A stretch of 64,000 nt of DNA. Origin: Pararhizobium sp. IMCC21322. GTDB lineage: Bacteria; Pseudomonadota; Alphaproteobacteria; Rhizobiales; GCA-2746425. A program made the position numbers and the translations under genes. The DNA lies in contig NZ_CP132335.1 in assembly GCF_030758295.1 (NCBI RefSeq), positions 906,412 to 970,411 on the forward strand, in the 5' to 3' direction. Under the pieces are notes generated by a model. It was not told where the DNA came from, did not search any database, and saw only the letters and a program-made list of their open reading frames with translations. This document shows, in pieces, positions 52,927 through 61,484 of the stretch; position 1 is the stretch's first letter, and every line of letters begins with the position of its first letter.

Positions 52927-53658
52927 ATGGTTTCAAATGGATCGGGTGGAGTGACGGCAGGCGCAGTCGTGCCGGCTCGTGCTCACTTGCCCGCGTCCAA
53001 TGATCTGATGTCCTTTGACAGGACAAAGCTTTTCAGAAAAGTACGCCGACATTCCATCCTGGTGCGCATATTGAGGCTGCTCCTGCCGGTGCTCGGTGTC
53101 GGAACGATCGGTGCCCTGATTTTCATAACCACCTTTGTGCCCAGAATTGGTATAGCCGGGCTTGAACTTGATCCGGGTATGACGCTCTCATTTAATGGCT
53201 CTTCCATCCTGATGAACAATCCCAAACTCAGTGGATTTGGCGATGATGGCCAATCCTATGAGGTGAAAGCGGACAGCGCCACCCAGTCAATTCTCAATCC
53301 CGGTCTTATCAATTTAAATGGCCTGTTTGCCAAGATCACTCTTGAGGATGGGACCTGGGCGGATGTGCGCTCGCGAGATGGTTTGTATAACAACAACTCG
53401 TCGGAGCTGACCATACAATCGCCGATCCAGGTGGACTCAAGTGAGGGCTACAAGGTGACGTTGCAAAATGCCGAGGTTGATCTGAAAAGCGGAAAGCTGA
53501 CCAGTCAGTCACCTGTAGAAGTGCGCAGTGAGACCGGCTTCATGCAGGCAAATCAGCTGATCATTGACAATAATGGCAAACGCATCCGGTTCACAAATGG
53601 CATACGCGTCACAATCGTGCCGCCGGACTCTGATGGAAAGTTGATAGTACAAGAATGA
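52927..53658 (+). CDS. lptC: LPS export protein LptC
   Basis: A 243-residue bitopic protein. One helix (ILRLLLPVLGVGTIGALIFI, residues about 52-72) is followed by a periplasmic beta-jellyroll (LSFNGSSILMNNPKLSGFGD ... NAEVDLKSGKLTSQSPVEVR). LptC receives lipopolysaccharide from LptBFG and hands it to LptA. I chose the ATG at 52927; a TTG three codons earlier is also open. It overlaps lptA by four bases. Confidence 0.88.
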   Translation: MVSNGSGGVTAGAVVPARAHLPASNDLMSFDRTKLFRKVRRHSILVRILRLLLPVLGVGTIGALIFITTFVPRIGIAGLELDPGMTLSFNGSSILMNNPKLSGFGDDGQSYEVKADSATQSILNPGLINLNGLFAKITLEDGTWADVRSRDGLYNNNSSELTIQSPIQVDSSEGYKVTLQNAEVDLKSGKLTSQSPVEVRSETGFMQANQLIIDNNGKRIRFTNGIRVTIVPPDSDGKLIVQE

Positions 53659-54236
53659 TGGTTTCTAACATGAGTATTGTTGCGCAACAGAGCAAAGCGC
53701 CGGGCAAGAACAGGCTTTTGCAGTGGGTAGGTGCCTTTGCAATGGCTTGCTTGCTTTTGACACCTGCCGTTCATGCACAGGATGTTTCAGATGCCTTTTC
53801 TGGCTTGTCTGCGTCATCAAGAGATCCAATTGAGATTGAAGCAGACGAGTTGGAAGTTCAGGACAGCCAAAAAACGGCGGTCTTCCGGGGCAATGTGCGC
53901 CTTGTGCAGGGACCGACAACCCTGCGGGCGAGCAGCATAACTGTGTATTATGATGGCCGTGCGACGGGAGCCAATCAGCAGATTTCAAAAGTTGAGGCAC
54001 GGGGACCCATTCGCGTCACCAGTGAAGATCAGACGGCACGCGGGGATCGGGCGACGTTTCAGATGGCGTCCCAGATATTGACCCTCACCGGCAATGTCAT
54101 TCTCACCAAAGGCGGCAATGAACTGCGAGGTCAGCGCCTGATCGTGAACCTGAAAACCGGCGAAAGCCGTGTTGAAGCGCCTAACAGCCAGTCCGGGGGC
54201 CGGGTGCGGGGCGTCTTCCTGCCAGGAAAACGGTAA
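53655..54236 (+). CDS. lptA: LPS transport periplasmic protein LptA (OstA-like)
   Basis: A 193-residue protein. It has a signal sequence (WVGAFAMACLLLTPAVHAQ) and an OstA/LptA beta-jellyroll with IEIEADELEVQDSQKTAVFR, GNVRLVQGPTTL, and GNVILTKGGNELRGQRLIVN. LptA polymers bridge the periplasm for LPS transfer to LptDE. The start overlaps the lptC stop (ATGA), and position before lptB confirms the call. Confidence 0.92.
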   Translation: MMVSNMSIVAQQSKAPGKNRLLQWVGAFAMACLLLTPAVHAQDVSDAFSGLSASSRDPIEIEADELEVQDSQKTAVFRGNVRLVQGPTTLRASSITVYYDGRATGANQQISKVEARGPIRVTSEDQTARGDRATFQMASQILTLTGNVILTKGGNELRGQRLIVNLKTGESRVEAPNSQSGGRVRGVFLPGKR

Positions 54237-54360
54237 GCTTAAAGGACCGTCGACCGGGAAACCATGCGGCAGGAAACTGCACGCTTGCACATCGACATGG
54301 CTTTTGAAGCAGGCTATTGAAAACAACACCTGTTAAAAGCAGGGCCGATCACGTTTCAGG

Positions 54361-55605
54361 GTGCCCGCATCAGTGAAAAAATTCAGACTATCCAGGAAGG
54401 AAAATCGTGCGCGCGATGCGGCACCTGATTCAAGGTCCGCTCCTGTTGAGCCTGAATTCTCCGAAACCGGGATTTCCGGATCAAAAAACTGGGATGATGC
54501 GCAGATAGAGAGCGAAGTTTCCCAGCGCCGCCAATTGCGTTCGATCTATGATGATGATCGCGACGATTTGGTGCCACGAAGTGGTCCCGCCAGCAGTGAC
54601 CGCGGTACGTTCCGAATCCGGGAAATGGTGAGCGCTGCTGTGAGTCCTCTGAAGGCGCTGCGCTTCAGGCGGAAGCCAAAAACGGCACCGGAACCGCCCC
54701 GGACGGCACCTTTGAGAGCGCAAGGCGCACCGCGACCAGAGCCGGTTTCGGAGGCATTTGCCGAACCCACACCTGTCTCGACCCCGGCCTCAGCATCGGC
54801 ATTGTCACCCGGCAAGCCTGCAATTCGAAAGCCTGCAATCCGAACGGCAGGCAAACAAAAAGGCCGTCAATTCAGTGATGAAGATGGCTGGCTGGTGGCC
54901 CAGAATCTGGCAAAGAGCTTTCGGCGGCGACCCGTAGTTCGTGATGTCACCTTGGCTGTGCGTCAGGGTGAGGCCGTTGGACTGTTGGGTCCAAATGGTG
55001 CCGGTAAGACCACAGTTTTCTATATGATTACCGGCCTGATCCGCCCGGATCGCGGTGCAATTCGCATTGACGGTCTGGATGTGACTTCGCTGCCCATGTA
55101 CAGTCGGGCGCGGCTTGGCATCGGCTATCTGCCACAGGAAGCGTCCATTTTTCGGGGCCTCACGGTGGAAGATAACATCAAAGCGGTGTTGGAGATTGTC
55201 GAGCCGGACCGACGCCAGCGCAAGCAGGACCTTGAGCGCCTGTTAGCGGAATTTGGTATTGATCATTTGCGCAACTCACCCAGTATTGCGTTATCGGGCG
55301 GCGAACGCCGCCGCTGCGAGATTGCGCGTGCTTTGGCCAGTCGCCCGGCTTTCATGTTGCTGGATGAGCCATTTGCCGGCATTGATCCCATTGCGGTGGG
55401 GGATATTCAGAAACTCGTCCGGCAACTGACGGCGCGCGGGATTGGCGTCCTGATTACCGATCACAATGTACGCGAGACCCTGGGACTGATTGACCGGGCT
55501 TACATCATCCATTCCGGGGAAGTTCTGATGGAAGGTACGCCAGAAGATATCGTCCAGAGTGAAGATGTAAGGCGCGTTTACCTTGGTGATCAATTTACTC
55601 TTTGA
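54361..55605 (+). CDS. lptB: LPS export ATP-binding protein LptB with long N-terminal extension
   Basis: The C-terminal 240 residues are a normal LptB: LAKSFRRRPVVRDVTLAV, Walker A GPNGAGKTTVFYMITG, the LptB segment ARLGIGYLPQEASIFRGLTV, signature LSGGERRRCEIARAL and LLDEPFAGIDPIAV. About 170 residues precede it: low-complexity, Pro/Ala/Arg-rich, charged, probably disordered. Most LptB proteins are about 240-260 residues. The open frame begins with GTG at 54361; starts inside the extension (for example the ATG at 54627) cannot be excluded, but none sits close to the ATPase domain. Confidence 0.9.
   Translation: MPASVKKFRLSRKENRARDAAPDSRSAPVEPEFSETGISGSKNWDDAQIESEVSQRRQLRSIYDDDRDDLVPRSGPASSDRGTFRIREMVSAAVSPLKALRFRRKPKTAPEPPRTAPLRAQGAPRPEPVSEAFAEPTPVSTPASASALSPGKPAIRKPAIRTAGKQKGRQFSDEDGWLVAQNLAKSFRRRPVVRDVTLAVRQGEAVGLLGPNGAGKTTVFYMITGLIRPDRGAIRIDGLDVTSLPMYSRARLGIGYLPQEASIFRGLTVEDNIKAVLEIVEPDRRQRKQDLERLLAEFGIDHLRNSPSIALSGGERRRCEIARALASRPAFMLLDEPFAGIDPIAVGDIQKLVRQLTARGIGVLITDHNVRETLGLIDRAYIIHSGEVLMEGTPEDIVQSEDVRRVYLGDQFTL
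54814..54843 (+). repeat. 15-base tandem duplication inside the LptB extension
   Basis: AAGCCTGCAATTCGA is followed directly by AAGCCTGCAATCCGA, encoding KPAIR-KPAIR in the disordered N-terminal extension. The unit keeps the frame. Confidence 0.7.
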
Positions 55606-55690
55606 ATACAATGGCCTGCTCGGCTAAAGTCCAATCAGCCCGACATCTGGTAAAATACTGGATGGAAAACGGGTCCGGAAGAATGCTGGA

Positions 55691-55724
55691 TCATACAAGA
55701 CGATATTTCATACAAGACGATATA
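55691..55724. repeat. 17-base tandem duplication upstream of rpoN
   Basis: TCATACAAGACGATATT and TCATACAAGACGATATA stand side by side, with a further TCAT after. They lie in the 180-base leader of rpoN, 63-96 bases before its ATG. It could be a duplicated regulatory site or simple slippage. Confidence 0.6.
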
Positions 55725-55786
55725 TCATAGCAAGCGCTTCAGAATAACACGTCAAAAATTCTAGGATCGTAGGGATCAAACCACCT

Positions 55787-57328
55787 ATGTCAGGGCCAAG
55801 TTCATTTTCTTTTGCAGCAGGGATGAGTCAAAAACTCGCCCCCGGATTGCGTCAGAACCTGACTCAGTCTCTGGTCATGACGCCCCAATTGGTCCAGGCG
55901 ATCAAGCTGTTGCAGATGTCGCATCTGGAATTATCGGGACATGTTGAAGATGAATTGGAAAAAAATCCACTTCTGGAGCGCGAATCCGAAGGCGATTCTG
56001 ACGATCCTGCACCCCAGGCCGAGACAGATGACTGGCACGCACGGGAACTGACAGAAACCAATACCGATCTCAGCGGCCCGCCGGATTCCGACTACAGCAA
56101 TCTTTATCAGGATGATAATGAAAAGGCTCTGACACCTTCGCAGGAAACCCCTTACGATCAGGCCCTTGAAGGCCCTTCCATGCTTGGGGCCGCCGTCGGC
56201 GAGGATATGGCCTTCGATGCCACACTGGCTGGCACAACCAGCTTGCGCGCACGCCTGGAAGACCAACTGTTCCTGATGACGACCAACCAGGTGATGCGGG
56301 CATTGTGTCAGTATCTGCTCAGTCAATTGGATGGCGCAGGCTATCTGCAACTCGACAGTGCTGCCATTTGCGAGCAGTTTTCAATTGATGAGGCAACACT
56401 GGAAGCGGCGATTGCACTGATTCACGCGTGCGAGCCAGCCGGCATTGGCGCGCGCAATCTGCAGGAATGCCTTGAACTGCAGTTGAACGATCAGGGTGAG
56501 CTGGACGCTGCCATGCGCCTCATACTGGATAATCTGCCGTTGCTGGCACAGCAGGATGTTGATGGCCTGCAAAGCCTCACCGGCCTGTCCGATAGAGACA
56601 TCAGCCGCAAGATTGCCTGCATCCGTTCCCTCAATCCCAAACCGGGCGAGATGTTTGAAGCATTGGAGCCTGAAAGTCTGGTGCCGGATGTTCTGGTCAG
56701 GCCAAGCAGCGCCGAGGGAAGTGACAGCGCCTGGCATATTGAGCTCAACAGCGATGTCCTGCCGCGCCTTCTGGTGAATGAGATCTACTACCAGACCGTC
56801 TCAAAACACGCCAAAGAGGACGAAAAGATATTCCTGAACACCAGTCTGCAATCGGCAAGCGGCCTGATCAAGGCGCTGGATCAAAGGGCCAGAAGTATTT
56901 TGAAAGTGGCAACGGAAATTGTCCGGATGCAAGACGCTTTTTTCCTCTATGGAATTGAATATCTCAAACCCATGACCTTGAAACAGGTGGCAGACGCCAT
57001 CGAAATGCATGAATCGACGGTCAGCCGCGTGACATCAAACAAATACATTTCAACGCCGCGCGGCATTTTCGAACTGAAGTTTTTCTTCTCCTCCTCCATT
57101 GCCGGCGTGAACGGTGAAGTCCATTCCGGAGAGGCTGTCAGGCACAGAATCAGGCAGTTGATTGATCAGGAAGTGGCCGGTTCCATTCTCAGTGATGACG
57201 CCCTTGTGGAAAAATTGAAGGCCTCCGGCATCGACATTGCGCGCAGAACCGTGGCAAAATACCGCGAAGCACTTGGCATACCCTCCAGCGTGGCACGTCG
57301 GCGCCAGAAGCGGACGGTTGGCGGGTAA
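55787..57328 (+). CDS. rpoN: RNA polymerase sigma-54 factor RpoN
   Basis: A 513-residue sigma-54. Region I (LRQNLTQSLVMTPQLVQAIK) interacts with enhancer-binding proteins. An acidic linker follows, then the core-binding domain. The DNA-binding end holds the HTH (MHESTVSRVTSNKYISTPRG) and the RpoN box (ARRTVAKYREALGIPSS). It directs transcription from -24/-12 promoters for nitrogen, carbon and motility genes. Gene order lptB-rpoN-hpf-ptsN is conserved in alphaproteobacteria and gammaproteobacteria. Confidence 0.97.
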   Translation: MSGPSSFSFAAGMSQKLAPGLRQNLTQSLVMTPQLVQAIKLLQMSHLELSGHVEDELEKNPLLERESEGDSDDPAPQAETDDWHARELTETNTDLSGPPDSDYSNLYQDDNEKALTPSQETPYDQALEGPSMLGAAVGEDMAFDATLAGTTSLRARLEDQLFLMTTNQVMRALCQYLLSQLDGAGYLQLDSAAICEQFSIDEATLEAAIALIHACEPAGIGARNLQECLELQLNDQGELDAAMRLILDNLPLLAQQDVDGLQSLTGLSDRDISRKIACIRSLNPKPGEMFEALEPESLVPDVLVRPSSAEGSDSAWHIELNSDVLPRLLVNEIYYQTVSKHAKEDEKIFLNTSLQSASGLIKALDQRARSILKVATEIVRMQDAFFLYGIEYLKPMTLKQVADAIEMHESTVSRVTSNKYISTPRGIFELKFFFSSSIAGVNGEVHSGEAVRHRIRQLIDQEVAGSILSDDALVEKLKASGIDIARRTVAKYREALGIPSSVARRRQKRTVGG

Positions 57329-57521
57329 GCCAGATAGGCCGTATGAGCTGCCTCGGCGGCAGTGAAAACGGCTACAATGCTGAATGTGGCATTGAGTGCA
57401 GCACTGACATTGGGTCGGGTAACCGGCCCATAATCAGTGGCTAGGCGTCCCAAACCGGCTTCTGAACCGGTGGATGAGTTGAAAAACGGCCCCATGCCGG
57501 GGCTCAAGCAAGAGGTAGATT

Positions 57522-58091
57522 ATGGAACTTCGCATATCCGGAAAAAACATGGATGTGGGGGAAACCCTGCGTGGCGAAATAGAAAACAGGATTGGCGAGG
57601 CTTTAAACAAATACTTTTCAGGAACCTATTCCGGACAGGTCACCATGACCAAGGAGCCGAACGGGTTTTCCTCAGAATGTTCGATTCATCTGAGCACTGG
57701 TGCGAATTTGGCCGCATCCGGTAAGGCAGCAGAACCACGCGCAAGCTTTGAGAAATCCGCCGAGCGGGTGGAAAAGCAGCTGCGTCGCTACAAGCGTAAA
57801 CTGAAAGACCATCATCAGCGCGCGAACCGTGAAAACGCAATGATCTCAGCAAATTACATTCTGGCTGCGCCCGCAGAAGACGAAGAAGTTCCGGAGGATT
57901 TCAATCCCGTCATTATTGCTGAAACGGCTTCCAGTTTGCCAACCTTTACGGTAGGAAATGCAGTCATGGAGATGGACATGACGGATGTGCCGCTACTGGT
58001 GTTTCGAAACGCTGGACATGGCGGTGTAAACGTGGTCTACCGTCGCGCCGACGGCAATATTGGCTGGGTTGATCCATCATTGCAGACTTGA
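57522..58091 (+). CDS. hpf: Ribosome hibernation promoting factor, long form
   Basis: A 189-residue long HPF. The N-terminal RaiA/HPF domain (MELRISGKNMDVGETLRGEI, then RVEKQLRRYKRKLKDHH) binds the 30S subunit. A linker follows, and the C-terminal dimerisation domain (DVPLLVFRNAGHGGVNVVYR RADGNIGWVDP) joins two ribosomes into a 100S dimer in stationary phase. AAGAGG precedes the ATG. The 190 bases upstream hold no gene and probably contain its own promoter. Confidence 0.95.
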   Translation: MELRISGKNMDVGETLRGEIENRIGEALNKYFSGTYSGQVTMTKEPNGFSSECSIHLSTGANLAASGKAAEPRASFEKSAERVEKQLRRYKRKLKDHHQRANRENAMISANYILAAPAEDEEVPEDFNPVIIAETASSLPTFTVGNAVMEMDMTDVPLLVFRNAGHGGVNVVYRRADGNIGWVDPSLQT

Positions 58092-58244
58092 AGGACTGCC
58101 GGGAACGGTTAGGTCCTGAGGTAGATGTGACAGCATTTTGAACCTGTAAGCCAAGCTGTTAGCCACCAGTCACCGGTTACCAGCTTGTATGTGAAACAGA
58201 GATATGTGCCGCGACAAAGACAAATTCAATAATGGATGTTTGCG

Positions 58245-58709
58245 ATGGATCTGAGTGATCTGGTTTCGCCTGATGCTGTAATACCCACCCTGAAGGTGCA
58301 ATCCAAAAAACAGGCCATACAGGCACTGGCTGAAAAGGCTGCGTCTTTAACCGGTGTTCCGGAGCGCGAGATTTTTGACACGCTTCTGCAACGTGAACGG
58401 CTTGGGTCCACTGGTGTGGGGCATGGCATTGCCATTCCTCATGGAAAATTGGTGACCTTTGACGCAATTATTGGCGTGTTTGCCCGTCTGGAAACACCAA
58501 TCGAGTTCGAATCGCTTGATGGTGAGCCCGTTGACCTGATTTTCCTCCTGCTGGCCTCCGAAGGGGCAGGGGCAGATCATCTGAAGGCTCTGGCGCGCAT
58601 TGCCAGAGTGTTCCGCAACAACCAAATCACATCGAAATTGCGTGAAACACGCGATGCAGACGCCATCTATTCCGTTCTGACGCAGGATATGGCGTCCAAC
58701 GCGGCTTAG
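58245..58709 (+). CDS. ptsN: Nitrogen PTS enzyme IIA (PtsN)
   Basis: A 154-residue EIIA-Ntr. The start MDLSDLVSPDAVIPTLKV at 58245 matches the family better than the ATG nine bases earlier. The phosphorylated His is in GVGHGIAIPHGKL. The end is compact and complete. It takes phosphate from PtsP/PtsO and regulates potassium uptake, sensor kinases and nitrogen/carbon balance; it transports no sugar. Confidence 0.95.
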   Translation: MDLSDLVSPDAVIPTLKVQSKKQAIQALAEKAASLTGVPEREIFDTLLQRERLGSTGVGHGIAIPHGKLVTFDAIIGVFARLETPIEFESLDGEPVDLIFLLLASEGAGADHLKALARIARVFRNNQITSKLRETRDADAIYSVLTQDMASNAA

Positions 58710-58830
58710 AGTATTTTCGCATTCATAGCTTCGTCTGCTGCACCAAACGATTGCCAAAACCAGAGCGGACAGACGGCCTGTTGGACCTGCGCCCAATTGA
58801 CCGCCTGTGTGTCATTTGCAGGTTCGAACC

Positions 58831-59304
58831 CTAATTTCCGGAAGAATTGCCGCTGGCCGCCATTGTGAGCTTTTTCAAAGCTCCTTGCATGGCCTGGATG
58901 GCGGGATGATCCACTGGAATGCCATGTTCCACCGCAGCATCCGCTGGATCGGGATAGCTCAACCAGACCTGTCCTGATGCATCTTCATAGGCCAGAACAC
59001 GCAGTGGCAAATAGAGCCCGATAGTCTGACCGATGGCGAAGGCGTCTGCGCCAATTTTCGGACTGCCAAAGATCAGGACGGTGGTGGGGCGAATATCTTT
59101 TCCAACACTTTTGACGCCTTGCTGAAAATCGACCTTTGTGAAGAGGCGTGCCCCCGCCTTTTCTATAGCGGCCTCCAGCCTGGCGGTGACGTCGCTGACG
59201 GGTAATTCGCTTTTTACGTTGATCGTTGCGGCCTGCGCTGACGAAAATGTCAGGAGCGCAAACAGGGCTGACAGACCTATGTTTCGGATGTGTGTGAGGT
59301 TCAT
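58831..59304 (-). CDS. Periplasmic DUF302-family protein
   Basis: A 157-residue protein. It has a signal peptide (IGLSALFALLTFSSAQA) and a DUF302 domain (TARLEAAIEKAGARLFTKVD, then TTVLIFGSPKIGADAF and LPLRVLAYEDASGQVWLSY). DUF302 proteins are small alpha/beta proteins of unknown function, sometimes found with metal or redox genes. It is convergent with ptsN and divergent from the TPR regulator. Confidence 0.85.
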   Translation of the reverse strand: MNLTHIRNIGLSALFALLTFSSAQAATINVKSELPVSDVTARLEAAIEKAGARLFTKVDFQQGVKSVGKDIRPTTVLIFGSPKIGADAFAIGQTIGLYLPLRVLAYEDASGQVWLSYPDPADAAVEHGIPVDHPAIQAMQGALKKLTMAASGNSSGN

Positions 59305-59426
59305 TGGATTTCCTTTCCCGGATGTTCCAACAAAGGGCTACCAACGATTGGAAATTGGTGCTTGAGTCCGGCTTGAGTATTTTTGGAGGAATTTTGGAGG
59401 TTCCACAAACGGTCCGGGTTGGTGTT

Positions 59427-60950
59427 GTGATCTATCAGTTTGATAAATTTGAATTGGACTACACAAAATTCGAGTTGAATCATGCGGGCCAGCAGATTCA
59501 TGTCGAGCCGCAAACGCTGACCCTGTTGCATTTTCTCATCCAGAACCGGGACCAACTGATTTCCAGAGCAGACATGATCGAGACCATCTGGTCTGGCCGC
59601 GCGGTTTCTGATTGGGCGGTATCTGCGGCGATCAAAGCCGCGCGAATTGCCCTTGGCGACGTCGACACGCCCCGGCGCTATATTCGGACCATTCACGGCA
59701 AGGGGGTTCGGTTTGTCGCCCACGTCAATGAAGTGGCGAGCGGTGCTGCCCCGCCCAAAACAAAGCTGGTGTCAGATAATGGTCTGCATCTGATCATCCT
59801 GCCGCTCGCCGATTTTAGCGAGCGCAAACAGAACCAGTATCTGGCAGACGGAATCACAGAAGATCTGATCAATGATCTGGGAACGGCCAAAAATCTGCGT
59901 GTTGCGCCGCGCAGTGCGTCTTTCCGGCTGCAAAACGAAGAGACTGCTCCCGGGTTTCTGCGGGACAGCATGGGCATCAGCCATATTTTGGAAGGCTCGA
60001 TCCGCAGAAGTGACAGCCGGGTTCGGATTAATCTGCAATTGCTGGAAACCGAAACTGAAACCCAGGTTTGGTCTGACAGATATGATGGCACAATGGGGGA
60101 CATATTCGATTTTCAGGACACGATTTGTGCAAAAATCGCGCGCAATCTGAAGGTCCAGTTTTCAGCGCTGTCAGGCCGCAGCGGCACGCGCAACAAAGAT
60201 GCCTATGAGCACTGTCTGAAAGGTCGGGCCGAATACTACCAGTATAAGCCGGCAAGCCTTGCCAAGGCGCTCACGCATTTTGAAGCCGCAACGGCAGCAG
60301 ATCGCTCGTATGCGGAAGCCTTCGCCTATCAGGCCTATTGCCGAACATCGAACTATGTCTTCACATGGCCAGGAGCCGATGATGATCTGAGCGGTGCAGA
60401 GGAATTGGCACGAAAGGCCATCGAACTGGATGAAAGCTCCGCCATTGCCTTTGCCCGTCTGGGCTGGACGCTTGGCTTTCTGGCAGATCGTGATCGAACC
60501 ATTGAAGCCTTTGAAAAGGCTCTGGATCTGGACCCGTCCAATGCTGAGGTCTGGCATTCCTATGGTGAAACCCTCAACCGGCTGGCGCTCCCGGTAGATG
60601 CTTTGCGTCGTCTGGAAACAGCCTTTGCCATAGATAGTTACGCACCACCAAGTTGGGAATTCGCGCGCGGCCATTCCAGAATCCTGCTTCAGGATTACGA
60701 TCAGGCGTTGGAGTATTTGTTGCCTGTACTGGATCGCGTTCCCGGCTTCATTCCCGCCCGCGTTCAACTGACGCGGCTTTATGCAGAAACAGACAGGTTG
60801 GGTGAGGCCGCTGACATGGTGGCATCCATTCGCAAACTGGCACCACGCTATCGAATGGAAAACGCGCTTAGAATGTTTCCGTATCCAGATGCCGCGCATA
60901 GCAAACGTTTTAAGGAGGCGCTGGAAATCGCTAATTTTCCAGAAGTTTAG
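59427..60950 (+). CDS. Winged-helix/TolB-like/TPR regulatory protein (CadC-type DNA-binding domain)
   Basis: About 507 residues. An OmpR/CadC-type winged helix comes first (FDKFELDYTKFELNHAGQQI, ISRADMIETIWSGRAVSDWA, RRYIRTIHGKGVRFVAHV). Then a TolB-N/adenylate-cyclase-associated fold (IILPLADFSERKQNQYLADG, ISHILEGSIRRSDSRVRINL) and at least four TPRs. No membrane helix is visible, so unlike CadC it is probably cytosolic. Many rhizobial relatives are of unknown function. The start is uncertain: GTG at 59427 fits the homologous beginning 'IYQFDKFELD', while TTG codons at 59394 and 59304 are also open. Confidence 0.85.
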   Translation: MIYQFDKFELDYTKFELNHAGQQIHVEPQTLTLLHFLIQNRDQLISRADMIETIWSGRAVSDWAVSAAIKAARIALGDVDTPRRYIRTIHGKGVRFVAHVNEVASGAAPPKTKLVSDNGLHLIILPLADFSERKQNQYLADGITEDLINDLGTAKNLRVAPRSASFRLQNEETAPGFLRDSMGISHILEGSIRRSDSRVRINLQLLETETETQVWSDRYDGTMGDIFDFQDTICAKIARNLKVQFSALSGRSGTRNKDAYEHCLKGRAEYYQYKPASLAKALTHFEAATAADRSYAEAFAYQAYCRTSNYVFTWPGADDDLSGAEELARKAIELDESSAIAFARLGWTLGFLADRDRTIEAFEKALDLDPSNAEVWHSYGETLNRLALPVDALRRLETAFAIDSYAPPSWEFARGHSRILLQDYDQALEYLLPVLDRVPGFIPARVQLTRLYAETDRLGEAADMVASIRKLAPRYRMENALRMFPYPDAAHSKRFKEALEIANFPEV

Positions 60951-61153
60951 TGTTTTCCAGAGGTCATTCTTTCAGCCAGGAAGCGCACAAACAGAAGTGT
61001 CAGGCCTTCTTCAGCAACATTGTTCGGCCCAGTCGAATTAAGAAACTCAATAATCCCATATTATCAATGTTTTTGAAATGCTGCATTCTATTTCAACGAA
61101 AGGCGAACACGCGTGTTTCAGCGGAATGCCATACAGATCAAAAGGAGTAAAAC

Positions 61154-61417
61154 ATGTCGGAAATCGTATTGACGCACAGAGTTGAAGACGTCGCCAAGTG
61201 GAAAAGTTTTGACGATGAGCGGAGCGCAAATCTCGGGGCCTTTGCCAAGAATATCAAAAGCCATGTTGATGTGGACGGCGGTGATCTGGTGGCCCTGACA
61301 ATGACCATTACTGACCGCGATGGCATGTCTGCCTATATGAAGTCAGACGCCTGTGGTGCCATTATGAAGCAACACGGTGTCATCCAACCGGTCAACATGA
61401 TGAAGCATGGCAGCTAG
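61154..61417 (+). CDS. Small hypothetical protein, 87 residues (dimeric alpha/beta-barrel-like)
   Basis: The ATG follows AAAGGAG by seven bases, so translation is likely. The protein (MSEIVLTHRVEDVAKWKSFD ... MTITDRDGMSAYMKSD ... GVIQPVNMM) has a strand-helix-strand outline like small ABM/YCII-type alpha/beta barrels that bind or modify small molecules. I recognise no specific family. It stands alone, 200 bases after the TPR regulator. Confidence 0.65.
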   Translation: MSEIVLTHRVEDVAKWKSFDDERSANLGAFAKNIKSHVDVDGGDLVALTMTITDRDGMSAYMKSDACGAIMKQHGVIQPVNMMKHGS

Positions 61418-61432
61418 GTCTGAAACAAAGAT

Positions 61433-61470
61433 CTGGTCGGGCAATCTGGCCGGGATGAGTTCCCGACCAG
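61433..61470. terminator. Hairpin between convergent genes
   Basis: CTGGTCGGG and CCCGACCAG form a perfect 9-bp stem with a 20-base loop, between the small plus-strand gene (ends 61417) and the minus-strand SDR (ends 61485). No long T-run is present, so termination strength is uncertain. Confidence 0.5.
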
Positions 61471-61484
61471 TTGTATTTGAATCA

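Noticed and set aside
58815-58835. tRNA T-loop-like string GGTTCGAACCC
   Set aside because: No acceptor stem, anticodon arm or CCA context around it, and it overlaps the 3' end of the DUF302 gene.
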